Shown here: piece after piece, positions 1 to 11,000 of the stretch
How positions within the stretch are numbered: position 1 is the stretch's first letter
Layout of the letters: each line of letters begins with the position of its first letter
Assembly (NCBI GenBank): GCA_951812925.1
Contig: OX638371.1
Location: 79,741,697 to 79,805,696, forward strand
Reading direction: 5' to 3'
DNA from: Calliopum simillimum
Lineage: Eukaryota > Arthropoda > Insecta > Diptera > Lauxaniidae
DNA length: 64,000 bases
Notes under the pieces: model-generated
Seen by the model: only the letters and a program-made list of their open reading frames with translations
Told to the model about the DNA's origin: nothing
Database searches by the model: none
Program-made: the position numbers and the translations under genes

Positions 1-412
1 ATTAATGCGTTGATGCGCAGTAGCGAAAATGCAAGTCTTTTACGCACTAACGCCTGAACGATCAATGTGAATATTTCCATTTTGAGAAATTGCAAAAGTA
101 GTGCGAAATTTTCGGCAATATTTTTGTTACTTTACTAATATTAAACTTTAGCAAATTGCACTTTCGCAACGACGCAAGGGCATTGCGCATCAACGCGTGA
201 GTGCCCCTAATTTTTGTGTGTGTCCTAGTTCTTAGAAATTTTGAAAATTGCTGAAGTATTATTGTTGTTGTAAACGAGGCATGAAAAACAACAAAAATTG
301 TTTTTTTGTTTGTTGTTACTCGAATTTAAAGTTGGTGTAAAAGCAACGCTGACTGTGCTGCATGCGTTTGGCTCAGTGATTTGAAAACGCTGACACCCTT
401 GGTATAGATCAA
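1..412 (+). repeat. right part of a foldback repeat, copy 1 (cut by window start)
   Basis: Closely matches 8161-8566 in the same orientation: the same GCGTTGATG start, a shared TTGCGCATCAACGCGTG segment, and the same ending GCTCAGTGATTTGAAAACGCTGACACCC. Within it, GCGTTGATGCGCA near the start and TGCGCATCAACGC near 185 form an inverted pair about 195 bp apart, like a small terminal-inverted-repeat element. The missing left arm is presumably before the window. Confidence 0.8.
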
Positions 413-1748
413 CCTTTTCGGAATCAAATTAAAACTTTTAAATATCTAATTAATTAAACTTTGCAGAAAATGTGTTTATAACTAAAGAGGTTTTTTACGC
501 CAAGTTGAATCCTTTCCACGTCATATTGACATTTTTACATATCAAATTGAACTTTTTATTAATCAAAATGACACCTTCACTATTTACATTCAACCTTTTG
601 AAAAAACTTAGTTTTTTTTACTGATCAAATTAAATTTATTTGCAAATCAAATTAACCTTATTTTATAGATATCTAACTAATCTTTGTAAAAAATACTGAT
701 AAAGGTTTTCAACTTCAAGTTAAGTCTTTTTCTAAATAAGTTGCAAAATGTTATAATACTGTACTCTGTATAATTTAAAAAAGAAAATATATATAATTTT
801 TTTTATTATTTTTTTAATTTTATTATTTTTTTAATGCCCTATCCACAATCAATGTAGGAACAGGTGCAAATGAAACAGTTAGTTGAAATTTCATGAGTTA
901 GAGCAGATCAGAAAATTATATTTTACCGCATGTAGGAATTGAGAAAAATAGAAAAAAGAGTAAGAAAAAGCTTTTCGATTTCATGCAAAGTTGTTGCTTG
1001 TTCCCCCGATGAAGGAACAGGAAAACGAACTAGTGACAATTTTTCTAATGTGTGTACATGTGGATACATTTAAAAGTAGTCAGTACCATACTCATGTTCG
1101 AAATATGTATACTAAAAGTGTAATTAAAATCTTGGGCGACTTCTTAAAACGGGGTACAGACAATCTATCATGTTCGTCAGTCAAAACTTCATCAGTTTTG
1201 AATGATTGTTGGTAGCGGTCAAACTATCATTCATGTCCGAAGTTCAAACCGTCAGTTAGCTATAAAATTTGAGTAGTAAACATGGAAAATAAGAAAATTT
1301 AATTATTGCGCTTGCTTAAAAGAGGAGCAAATGGGTAAAGTGATAGGTTGCCGCGAGAAAAGAATTTTGTGAATATTTTAAAAGAAATAAGCAACTCTGA
1401 GCCTACAGACCTCAAAAACTATTTCAGATTGTTAATTTTTATATTACTTTCTGCATCCATTTTCAAATTGAGCAGAACTGACGAACATGTTGTAATTTTT
1501 TTAATTACTTTTTTTTGCAGCTTTATTATTTTCGAACAGTGAAATGTCAAACTTACTTTGCAAATAAAGTGTTCCTTTATGCAAAAATACAGCAAAGCAT
1601 ATTTTTATAATGTTGTATGCTGTTTTAGTTTAGACGCTGTCACAAAACTTTTTGTGAACATTGTATATATAAATTTAGGAAGTCTAACTGTCTCACATTT
1701 TTTCTTCAACACATTATTATTATAATTGGTTTCGATTTATTACATATG
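413..1748. other. AT-rich non-coding stretch
   Basis: Homopolymer T/A tracts and degenerate short repeats only (for example several CAAATTAA-containing lines at 420-660). Two short chance ORFs are present. I see no gene or element boundary. Confidence 0.6.
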
Positions 1749-1750
1749 TA

Positions 1751-3044
1751 AGGACTGCCCCGGAAAAATTTGTCCCTTTGTTTTTAATTAACAAAAAAAT
1801 ACGTAATGAATTTTTTTTAAATTTTGTTTTTTTATTTATTAGTGAGTAGTATAACAAACATAAATAACCTTACACTATTAACAAATATTTATTTTATATA
1901 AAAATATTTTACTTTTTTCTTAAGACCCTTCATTAAGTATTGTACAGTTGTTTCGTCGACAGTACCGTACGACCTTCGGCACTTACTTTTGAAATCTTTT
2001 AAATTTTTTGCAGTGCTTTTACTCTTCTGAAGATTTGATTTCATTAGAGCCCAATATCTCTCAATAGGTCGAAGCTGTGGGCAGTTAAGTGGATTCGCAT
2101 TTTTGGGAACTAAATTTACATTATTGCTTTTGTACCATTTTATGGTGGCTCTAGAGTAGTGGGAGGTTGCTTAATCAGGCCAGAACATTACAGTACCTCC
2201 GTGCTCACGAATAAATGGCAAACGACGTTTTTAGAGCATTCACCAATATAAATTTTTGAGTTAATTGTGCCCAGTGTTACAAAAAAAATGCTCCTCAGAC
2301 CGCAGGTGCATATGGCCTGCCAAACCATATACTGCTTGGGAAATTTTGTAATTTTCTTCTCTCTAAATTTGCTCTGTACTTGCGCCTTCTCCGAACGGGA
2401 ATAAAATTCGTGTCGTGGTAGCTGTTTAAAATCTGTCTTAACGTATGTTTCATCGTCCATTATGCAGCAGTCAAATTAAGTCAGATAACCGACATATAAC
2501 TTTCGAGCTCGCTTTTGAGCCTCTAACTGCTTTTTATCGGAACGGTTTGGTACTTTTTGAACTCTGTAGGTTCTTAGCTTAAGTTTTTTCTTTAGTCTGT
2601 TTGTAAAAAATTTTGAGGTTCCTGCTCTGGCAACCATATCTCGTTCTGAAGTGTTGGGATTCTGATTAAAAAGGCGCTTCACTTTTTTCACCAATTGTGG
2701 GTTTATACTGGCTTTTCTACCTAAACTCTTTGTCCGCATAATAAGTTGACCCTTTTTTTAATTCGAAATAATCCTTTGGACAGTGATTTTTGATGCACCT
2801 GTTTTTTAGCTATGGCTGAATATTTTAATTCTCGTTTTTGCATGCAAGTGTACAAAATGAGTTTGCTCTTTTTTTCTTGATTGCTAGATATCTTTGTCGT
2901 CTGAAGTTTGTTTGCCAAGTGTTATATATTTTTTTAATCGTCATGTTGCATAGAAAATATAGAACTCATATCTCGACCTGCACGATCATCAGGTAAATCA
3001 TAATCTTAAGGAATAAAAGGGTCAAATTTTTCTGGGGCAGTCCT
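1751..3044 (-). mobile_element. DD37E-type Tc1/mariner-like element, copy 1
   Basis: Terminal inverted repeats begin AGGACTGCCCC at both ends and extend through GAAAAATTTG. Each end abuts a TA (1749-1750 and 3045-3046), the target duplication expected for the Tc1/mariner superfamily. Length is 1294 bp. It is about 20 kb from, and inverted to, a second copy at 22876-24173. The encoded transposase on the minus strand is broken (see the separate entry). Confidence 0.9.
1889..2918 (-). pseudogene. broken DD37E transposase, copy 1
   Basis: Reads on the minus strand as a helix-turn-helix N-terminal part, a middle part starting MRTKSLGRKASI, and a catalytic part starting MDDETYVK. Relative to copy 2 it has one base missing in an A run near 2806, which shifts frame in the DNA-binding region. 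It has another missing base near 2230, before the second catalytic Asp. A stop immediately follows that Asp (PD-stop where copy 2 has PDL). It shares with copy 2 a stop after the middle part (TAA here) and a stop before MRTK. No intact product is possible. Family assignment rests on comparison with copy 2. Confidence 0.88.
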
Positions 3045-3046
3045 TA

Positions 3047-3461
3047 TATTGTAAAATATATATCAAAAAGTTGCGAGTACTTGTTCTATATTCGGTTACG
3101 TGCAGATTTAGCAAGAAAAATAAGCATCACTATAAACTTTTGTTTGAAAAATGTTAAGTTTATTTAAAAAATAATTTAAATAAAACACAAATAACGGATA
3201 TATATCAATTCAGTTCGACGCCAACAAAACGGTAAATTAAATTTGTATTCTTTTTTACACATTTTAATCTATTTTAACCTTTAATTATAGGGATCGGCAT
3301 AGACGTCAAATTTTACTGCAAGCAGTGATTGCAGACCAGTTTTTATTGTCAATGCAGGAATGAGAATGAAATGGGAAAAAACATAAAAAGTTTCCTGCAA
3401 GTCCCGCATTGATGTAGATGGGGCATAATTCTAATTTTTTCCTGTCAACAACAATGAAACT
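3047..3461. other. AT-rich non-coding stretch
   Basis: No ORF, repeat boundary or RNA signal recognised between the DD37E element and the inverted repeat that starts at 3462. Confidence 0.5.
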
Positions 3462-3577
3462 GATCCCAACAAACAAAAATGTTTGGAAAATAACTTATAT
3501 GCTTATTGAAGCAAAAATTTCGTTTGGAAATTAACTTGCTAAATGTTCGGATATTCTTGAATTTTAATTATTTAATA

Positions 3578-4085
3578 ACACGCTTCAACACAAAATTTGG
3601 GATGAGTTCTAATCTAACACTTTCGATTACCATTGGAGAGTAAAAAAAAAACTGCAAAGGATTTTTCGAAGTTCGGTAGCTAAGCGGCGCTATTACGGTT
3701 CAAAGGTCGAAAAATCAAGTACTATGGAAGTACTATGTTGAAAATTAAAATTTTTTACACAAAATCTTTATTTATTATTTTTGGTTTATGATGTCTTCTG
3801 AACATAACTTAAACATACTCTTAAGATTATTTTCTTCCCAAATATATAAAGCATATCTTGTACCGCTTTGTACAAATTTATAGAAACTGTGAAAAAATTG
3901 AAAAAATATTGTCAATTTTGCATGTTTTCAATCCCACGATCAATGCAAAATTTGGGATGGGTTCTAGTAGAGTATTTTCGATTGCCATTGATAAGTAGAA
4001 AAAAACTTTCAAAGGGTTTTTCGGAAGTTCGGTCGTAAAGCGGTGCTTTAGCAATTCCAAGTTCGAAAAGTCAAGTACTATGAAA
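3578..4085. repeat. two direct repeat units about 350 bp apart
   Basis: Unit 1, about 3578-3735, and unit 2, about 3930-4085, share CAAAATTTGGGATG, TTCTA, ATTTTCGATT-like and CCATTG stretches, a GAAGTTCGGT block, and end with AAGTACTATG. Divergence is substantial, so the duplication is not recent. Confidence 0.7.
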
Positions 4086-4242
4086 AAACCGTACTTTTAA
4101 GTAACCGCAAGTGTCCAAGGGTCTCTTATTAACGTCTATTCATAAACTCTGGTCCTTTCAGTATGGTGTTTGTCCAAACTGAAGGATCCTGTAAGCACAG
4201 CGAATCTTTTAATGTCACTTAGGTGAATTTTAGTGAGTTCTT

Positions 4243-4670
4243 TTAAGGAATTAAAAAATGGCTGACCAAAGCATTCAGTCTAGTTCTTGCAAGAGCAGGA
4301 CAAAGACACAAAAGGTATTCAATTGTTTCCTCTTTCTCAGACTCGTGACAGTTTCTGCACCAGTTGTTCGAGACTATGCCCAGTCTAAAGGCATGATGAC
4401 CAACTAGACAATGACCAGTCACAACTCTAGTCAGCAGGCTGCACTCACTCCTCGTCAGAGATAGTAAATATTTGGAAAAATCTGGTTTGTGAAAGCAAGG
4501 CCAAAAATAATTTGTTATAGCGCTAGTGGGGGATTGTTCCCAGCGTCTATTCGCTACTGAGAACATTTGAGCGTTCTTCAAAGAGAAGAAATGTTGAAGC
4601 GGTGCTGGAATTTCAATGTGTTGATTTGTAATGAGCTTGCTCCAAATGATTTTCACAAGCTTGCTATGAA
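4243..4670 (-). pseudogene. 3' end of a non-LTR retrotransposon ORF2 (C-terminal zinc motif)
   Basis: A 137-codon open segment on the minus strand contains TRVVTGHCLVGHHAFRLG, then CRNCHESEKEETIEYLLCLC and PALARTR. This is the region after RNase H in many insect non-LTR elements, where a CxxC...H...C cluster follows a basic LTGH-type motif. Reverse transcriptase and RNase H upstream are absent, so this is a 5'-truncated dead copy. A similar but distinct remnant lies at 57203-57532 on the plus strand. Clade (I, R1 or LOA-like) cannot be settled from this piece. Confidence 0.75.
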
Positions 4671-4767
4671 GGGTCCAGTTTCGATTATTAAATAATGAAA
4701 ATTCAAGAATTTCCGAACATTTAGCAAGTTAATTTCAAAAAGAAATTTTTGCTTCAATAAGCGTATA

Positions 4768-5483
4768 TCGATACCTTAGAGCGCTATGGTCCTATCTCCA
4801 CTTTTTGCGATTTTGAGATTTTTGCAGTTATGGCATCATTGTGAGCTTCTTTACCGTGTGGAAACTGTATGATGTCAAAATACCACTATAATACCAAAAT
4901 ATTCGATAATTTAGAAAAATTCTATCTCCAAACTGTAATTTTTTCAAGAGCGCTACTGTACTATCTCCACTGAATACCCAAAAAAGTCACATTTTTATAA
5001 AAAATTCTTCGTGTTTTCGCGTTTTCTTCGCGTTTCATGAATTTTTGCGACATTTTAGTGAACAAATTTGGTTACATCCAACGCTCCAATCTTGTTTGTC
5101 GGAAACAAAAATTCAAAAAATAAAAAAAAAAAAAAGAAAATTCGTTTTTTCGTGTTTTCTACGCGTTTCATGACTTTTTACGACATTTTAGTGGAAAAAA
5201 TTCAAAAAATGTACTAAATACGTCGTTTATTTCAATAGTAGTGGAATTCTATATGAGGGCAAAAGTAATGACATACTATAAATTGGCTGGGATTTCGTTA
5301 GAAATAAATAAAATTGTTTAAAGACATTAAATTATGTTCAAATACACCATGGGTAAAAATATTGCATATATCGTTATATCAAAGTAGGAGCCAATCCTAA
5401 ATTACCACTGTTTGAAATCTTCTTTTTGCATTTCCCAACAAATGGAAAAATGGAGATAGGACTATAGCGCTCTAAGGTATTGA
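4768..5483. mobile_element. TA-flanked miniature element, CCTTAGAGCGC family, copy 1
   Basis: A 716-bp element without coding capacity. The ends are TCGATACCTTAGAGCGCTAT and its inverted match ATAGCGCTCTAAGGTATTGA, followed inward by CCTATCTCCA and its complement. TA flanks both ends (4766-4767 and 5484-5485). The second copy is 13821-14728. TA target and structure suggest a non-autonomous Tc1/mariner-superfamily element; no partner transposase is visible. Confidence 0.85.
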
Positions 5484-5697
5484 TATAATAAGTTATTTTC
5501 CAAACATTTTTGTTTGTTGGGTATTTTCTTTTTTAATTTTAAATTTTTGCTTTAAATAAATTACTCATATTTTTTTGTTTGGTATTTGGAAGATTTGAAC
5601 CTGAAACCTGTCGTGTGCTAGATGCAGACGTTAGCAACTCAGCCATGGCCATTATTATTGTGGAGTTGACAGAAAGTCTATTTGTTTTGAAATGAGC

Positions 5698-5935
5698 TGA
5701 TTTGGATTTAACTACGTTTCGAGAGTGTCTAACTACGTTTCGTTGCTGATTTGAGTTTAACAACGCTTTGTGAGTGTTTTGGCTACATTTTGTTGTTGAT
5801 TTGGATTTAACAATGCTTAGCAACCAGCGTTGTTGAATAAGTTTCAACTACGTTCATGAGTGATTAACAACGGATCATAGGAATATGAACTTGAAGTGTT
5901 GTTAAATCCAAATCAGCAACGAAGCGTAGTTAAAA
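5698..5935. repeat. about 50-bp tandem repeat with an inverted copy
   Basis: Units starting GATTTGGATTTAAC at 5698, GATTTGAGTTTAAC at about 5748 and GATTTGGATTTAAC at about 5798 repeat with roughly 50-bp period. Near 5895 the reverse complement (GTTAAATCCAAATCAGCAAC) appears. A chance ORF runs through it on the minus strand. Confidence 0.65.
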
Positions 5936-6180
5936 CACTCGAGAATGTGGTTTTTTCTTCGCTCTGTTTAAATACATTCTGGTGCACTTTTTTGGAAAAT
6001 TATGTACAATACAATATAAAATTTTAGTTTTCCATCACTGGTTGATACTGCTATCTCTTTTCAATAGATTTTAACCCGAGCAAATCGTAAATTTACAGAA
6101 CTCTTAATATAATCGAAAATTTTTTTTTTATTGTAATTGGTATGACACTGAAAACCTTAGAATGTATAAATCACACTTAC

Positions 6181-6244
6181 GTCTTTCGTGTGGATACGGT
6201 GGTGTTGGTGTTGGAAATCCACTGGCATCGAAACTGTCTGTCGC
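6181..6244 (-). CDS. candidate coding exon E, Pro/Thr-rich
   Basis: A 64-nt exon candidate. The acceptor context is ATTTCTTATATTTCAG and the donor GTAAGTGTGATT, both excellent. In phase 0 it reads ATDSFDASGFPTPTPPYPHE, Arg and one extra base, so the next exon (outside the window or missed) should begin in phase 1. The peptide has a Ser-Gly dipeptide in an acidic context and then a Pro/Thr-rich linker. GC content is visibly higher than in the flanks, about half of bases. In frame with exon D, 12.9 kb upstream in transcript order. The product is unknown; an extracellular or linker region is a guess. Confidence 0.72.
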
Positions 6245-7921
6245 CTGAAATATAAGAAATAATTATTAAGTTTTATATTTAATGTAAAAACACTTAATTT
6301 ATAGTTAATTTTTACAATATTTTATGCAAAATAAACTCAGTTTACTCAATGCACTTGCCTCTTTACAAGTGTGTTTCAATAGTTGTTATTTTAAATTACT
6401 TTTTTTAATTTACTTTTATTATTAAAAAATATCCTTCTTTCCCAGCAAAGTGTGCGTTAATAGCTTTTTCATTTTATGCTCAATTTTCTTTTGCCTGTCC
6501 TGCCTTTTTCCATAATAAAAATGATTTCTTAAACTTTATTGAGTGACTCGTTTTCCCACCACTTACAAACACTTAACGCATTATCAGTGTGAGTGTGAGT
6601 GTGTGTGAGTGTGTGTGCTTATTTATTTTATGCATGTGACTTTATCAATGTGTCCTGTTGTGTTTGCGTATTGAGGCATATTTTCTTGACATTTACCAAA
6701 TGAGTTTTCGAGTACAACAGCAACAGCTTTTCAAACATCCCAAGCGGTTTTATAGAATTTTTTATTTTTCTTTTTTCCTTTTTCTGCCCTCGCCACTTTT
6801 ATTCAAACATTTTCTTTTGTAACCAAACAATATCGGTCTTTTCCTGAATGGCAGGCCTTAAGAAAAAATCTTGTGCTTTTTATGTCGCAATATTTTGGGT
6901 CATACTGTGCGTGTGTTTGGGATGAAGTAGTATTTGTTGCTGTTGTCGTTGTATGGCAGTTTATTTAATTTAGTTACACACACATACTTAAGCACTAAAC
7001 TACAAGTAAATTACTAAGTAAATAAAGAGAATTCACTTGCACAATAGAAATATAACAGCGAAGGGTCTCTCTTTTGATAGGGATTATAGAAAAATATTTT
7101 ACAACAATTTTTACCATGTGTAATATTTTAAAGTATTTCATAATAAAAGTTATAAATAAAAAATGTTACTGTGATAAAACTCAGAATTTTCGGCGTAAAA
7201 AATGTTTCACAAAAAACTGAAGATCCAAGGATTCATATATATTAAACCCTCCTTGATAATAAACAATTATTATGAAATTCCATATCAGAAATTTTTGTTT
7301 TTCAATTTAACTGCACCAAAAGTACTGACGTCCAAATAATAAATGGCAATGCCAATTTTATTCTCATAAAACACATACGCACCTATATAAGGTGACCATA
7401 TAACAAAAAAATAAATATATACAAAACATAAAATCTACCATGCAAAATTTTAAAACTCAAATAAAAAGTTTACTCATAAGTTTGCATGAAAGTCCATGAA
7501 CAAAAAACTAAAAGTCGTAAAAAAAAGTTTGCAATAATCATTGCAAAAGTCCTTTTTTTTTGTGAAATATGAGTTTGCACTTTTTTCCTTGAAGTGCAGC
7601 AGAACGGTTTTTAATACCACTGTGATACTCGATGTACAGACTACAATATGAATACATCAGGGTTTGTTTTAATATATAAGAGATCATTGATGAGGTTGTT
7701 GAAAGTTTTTTTATGTCAAATTTTTTAGAGTTAAAGTACTGAAAAAAAAAAAAAAAAAAAATCATCAAATTCTCAGAAATTATTATTTTATCGTACATTA
7801 TTTGAGGAGTGATTTTTCAAAAGGGCGCAAAACCATGTTAAACAAATTTTCAGTAATGAGAAAATACTTTTAGGGGCTGTTTACAATAACTTATTTTTTT
7901 TTTTTTTTAATGTCTCCAGTG
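6245..7921. other. intronic non-coding stretch
   Basis: GT-rich microsatellite near 6590-6620 and long A/T tracts (for example near 7741-7760). No gene or element ends recognised. Confidence 0.55.
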
Positions 7922-8569
7922 TTATAGTGCAAGTGTGTCAGCGTAGAACAAAAGTGAGCCAATTTTGGCTCGACCAACAACATCAATATTTCTGTACAAC
8001 AATCACAGAAATAATTTTTGTTGTTTTTTTTTTTCACGCTCGTCAAAATTTCGCGTTTTTGTTGCTTGTTTTGAGTACACACAAAATCGAACTCGAACCA
8101 ACATAAAACATTAACAACGACTACGTCGCATCAAAAACAAAAACAACAAACGAAATGGGTATTAATGCGTTGATGTGCAGTTGCGAAAATGCAAGTCTTT
8201 TACGCATTTACGACTGAACGTTCAATGTGAATATTTCCATTTTGAGAATTTGCAGAAATAGTGCGAAATGTTCGGCAATGTGCTTGTTGTTTTACAAATG
8301 TCAAACATTCGCAAACCGCACTTCCGCAACGACGCAAGAACATTGCGCATCAACGCGTGAATATCCCTACTTTTTGTGTGTGTCCCAGTTCTTAGAAATT
8401 TTGAAAATGTTTGAAATATTATTGTTGTTGTGAACGAGGCATGAAAAAACAACAAAAAATTGTTCTCGTGATTGTTGTAATTCGAATTTGAAGTTGCTGT
8501 TAAAGCGAAAATTTTGTGCTGAGTGCGCTTGGCTCAGTGATTTGAAAACGCTGACACCCTTGTTATAGT
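7922..8569. repeat. foldback repeat, copy 2 (complete)
   Basis: The left arm, about 7922-8100 (GTGTCAGCGT, AAGTGAGCC, CAACAATCACAGAAA), pairs with the right arm, about 8392-8569 (GGCTCAGTGATTTG, AACGCTGACACC). The right 406 bp match 1-412. The core contains the inverted pair GCGTTGATGTGCA / TGCGCATCAACGC. Confidence 0.75.
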
Positions 8570-8798
8570 GAGTTGACCAAAGATTCTAATCCCTTTAACA
8601 TTTTTATTCTGACATATTTGTAGTAATTGCAAAATGTAAAAAACATTTGCAAATAAGACCTTTTGTTTGGAAATTTTTATAAAACACTCCTATCCCAAGA
8701 GGAAAAATTTCTAGCGCTTCTGATCCAAGCACTTCAAAAGTGCTTGTCCCCAAAGAAATTTAGAAGCACTATCAGAATGATTTTTAGTAAGGCTGCAG

Positions 8799-9165
8799 TA
8801 AGAACAACGTGAGTTCGAACCCAGCCCGGGATATTTTTTTTTTTACTTTTTTTTGCTTTATTTATTTTTTTATTAAAATATTTTTTACTCAACATCTTTT
8901 ATTTCACTTTTCTATTTTCCTTTCTCTTATTAATTTACTTTTGTTTAATGAATTGAAATTGATTACACAATGATTCCATATAAGAACAACGTGAGTTCGA
9001 ACCCAGCCCGGGTGTTTTTTTCCTTTTTTTTATTTGTTTTTGCTTTATTTTTTTTTTATTAAAATATTTTTTATTCAACCTTTTTTTATTTCGCTTCTTT
9101 CTCCTTTTAATTTACTTTTACTTACTTAAATTGAAACTGATTGCACAATGATTCTATGTAATGCT
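8799..9165. repeat. tandem duplication, 182-bp period, with tRNA-like T-arm
   Basis: Unit 1 starts at 8799 and unit 2 at 8981. Each begins TAAGAACAACGTGAGTTCGA and continues ACCCAGCCCGGG, then T-rich sequence with TTATTAAAATATTTTTTA, then CACAATGATTC. GAGTTCGAACCC resembles a tRNA T-arm/box B, so these may be SINE-derived. Confidence 0.75.
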
Positions 9166-9216
9166 GCAGGAGCATTTGTATGTCAAATTCTGTTTGGACA
9201 ACATGTCATATCACCA

Positions 9217-9303
9217 GGCGTTGGTGTAGCGGTTCAATGGGTTGGTAAATGTAAGAAAAAAATATCTAACACGTGGAGGGTCGTGGATTCAAATCCGCGG
9301 CCA
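9217..9303 (+). repeat. tRNA-like sequence, probable SINE head
   Basis: GCGTTGGTGTAGCGG (box A-like, 9222-9232) is followed about 50 bp later by GTGGATTCAAATCCGCGGCC (box B-like, 9285-9296), then a T run. CGTGG and CCGCG can pair around an 8-nt T-loop. A clean acceptor stem is not seen and the middle region is not a normal anticodon arm, so this is a tRNA-derived repeat rather than a functional tRNA gene. It sits beside the duplicated T-arm-like units at 8799-9165, and AAGGCTGC(A/G)GTAAG flanks both. Confidence 0.55.
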
Positions 9304-9539
9304 TTTTTTTTTTAATTTTATTGAAAAAACGCTTAACGCAGCATAACAAATAAGCGCTTTAAAAACTCTTTTTTGGTAAGGCTGCGGTAAGCTTTTGCTC
9401 ACTTACATCCTATTACATGCAATGTTAAAAAGAAAGTATTGTTCTTACGGAGCGGAAGCGCTTATTGGTGAAAACGATGCACTTCAGAAGGGTTTTTGAA
9501 GCACTTCTTGTCCCCTTGGGTTCACTCTTATTTTACCAT

Positions 9540-10540
9540 TTGGAAATGTAAGCTGCTGTCTGTAGGAATTATATGTAAGCACCTATATAGCCTGGGGCAT
9601 ACACAAAATATTAAAGGTTTCTTCGGCGACTATTCAAAATACGTCTTTTTGTATCAAACTCTAAAACTTTCTATGAAATTATATGGAAATAAGCCTTTTG
9701 TTCCGAAAAGCGATTTTTGATCACGATTGTATCCAGGGAAAATTAATTTTGTGTGATGAATTTCTAACTAGAAGATGCGTTTTAGCATGATAATGGCGAT
9801 GGCATTCTTAGCTTTGTTCGAGGTCGGATGTGGTTTTACGCCCTTTTGAAAAATCACTCCTCATTTCTCTATTAAGTATGCTTTTTAAAACAAGGATACA
9901 ATTCGAAAAAATATTGGTGAGCTGGCAAAGGTTTCAATATTTTTGGTATTTTGATGATTGTACGATGGCAATTGCGGTATTCCGGAAAGCACTTCTCAAG
10001 TATGCTTGCAATACTTTTAAGTTATATTGTATAACTATTACATCGTAGAAAAGACCTCAAACTACTCCCACAAACATGTAAACGAACACATTTATAGCAA
10101 TACCTCAATCATGTGTGTATTTATCGAACGATTATCGTATTTAACGTAAATTTTACACAAAACCAACGGAACCCAGGTGAGTACACACACACAAACTCAA
10201 AATTTATGCAGGTGCTTGTGTGTAGGTATATGTTTTAAAGATATTTCCCACACACCCAAAGTAACAAAATAAAACAACTTATTATACCATGTGGTTTTAC
10301 GCTTCATGGGAGTTTAGAAAATAACCAACTTTTTATGTTCGTATTTGTCTTCTGACACTGATGTGCAGGTATTAGTCCCTCTGTGCGATGCTAACTCTCC
10401 GATGCAACCAATATACTTAATATTAACCTTTTTATCTGTTAAACTTAATTTTAGAGTAAAAGTACTTTAAACATTTAGGAGCTTAAGCTGTAAATTAAGA
10501 AGCATATTCTAAATTGTTAGCAATTTCGGTCAGAAATTAA
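9540..10540. other. non-coding stretch with two chance ORFs
   Basis: No recognisable domain in the open frames at 9496-9720 or 9830-10048. A short AC-rich microsatellite lies near 10180. Confidence 0.5.
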
Positions 10541-10544
10541 AACC

Positions 10545-11000
10545 AAATGCAACTTAAAGAGTATTTTTCACGAAAATGAAACGGCATTACACATAAATAC
10601 TAAAAAATGGTTAGCGAAAAAAAAAAAAAAAAAAAAAAACTAGTAGAATTCGAACAAAAGGGCGTGGCACTTCCAAAATAACCAAAAGTTTCAAAATGCT
10701 ATACTAAAACTGTTTTTTGTGATAATCGAACTTAATTTCATTCAAATTCTAAGGACTATAAATACACGCTCTGAGCTAAAGCTAGACAAACTCGGACAAG
10801 AGGGCGTGTCACCTCCTATATAAGAAAAAGCTTCAAAACTTCATACTGAAGAAGTTTTTTGAGATAATAGGTACAACCAAATTTCACTCAGACACTAAGA
10901 ACAGAACGTCCGAGATCTGAGCAAAAACTATTGTAGGTGAACTCGAACAAGAGGGCGTGGTACCTCCCATATACTAGTTAGTTTTACGAAACTGGAGCTT
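10545..11000 (+). repeat. GAGGGCGTGGC repeat family, copy a (partial)
   Basis: Contains GAGTATTTTTCACG, CTAAGGACTATAAATAC..CTCTGAG, and GGGCGTGGC or GGGCGTGTC followed by CTCCTATATAAG three times, in the order seen in copies at 25262, 27175 (inverted) and 50518. It lacks the family start ATACCCTGCACCC. Confidence 0.75.

Larger units (their letters stand above)
3462..5520. repeat. inverted-repeat locus with nested insertion
   Basis: The segment 3462-3580 (starting CCCAACAAACAAAAATG) is matched in inverted orientation by 4685-4767 together with 5484-5520. The right-hand copy is split by the element at 4768-5483. Between the arms lie a direct duplication (3578-3735 and 3930-4085) and a LINE remnant. 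The uninterrupted left arm shows the sequence of the right arm before insertion. Confidence 0.75.

Noticed and set aside
1551..1590. A further minus-strand exon ending at an AAACTTAC donor near 1556
   Set aside because: No acceptor with a pyrimidine tract, and the short segment cannot accept the phase-1 end of exon E convincingly.
9217..9303. A genuine tRNA gene
   Set aside because: Box A and box B are present but no 7-bp acceptor stem or normal anticodon arm can be drawn, and the T-loop is 8 nt.
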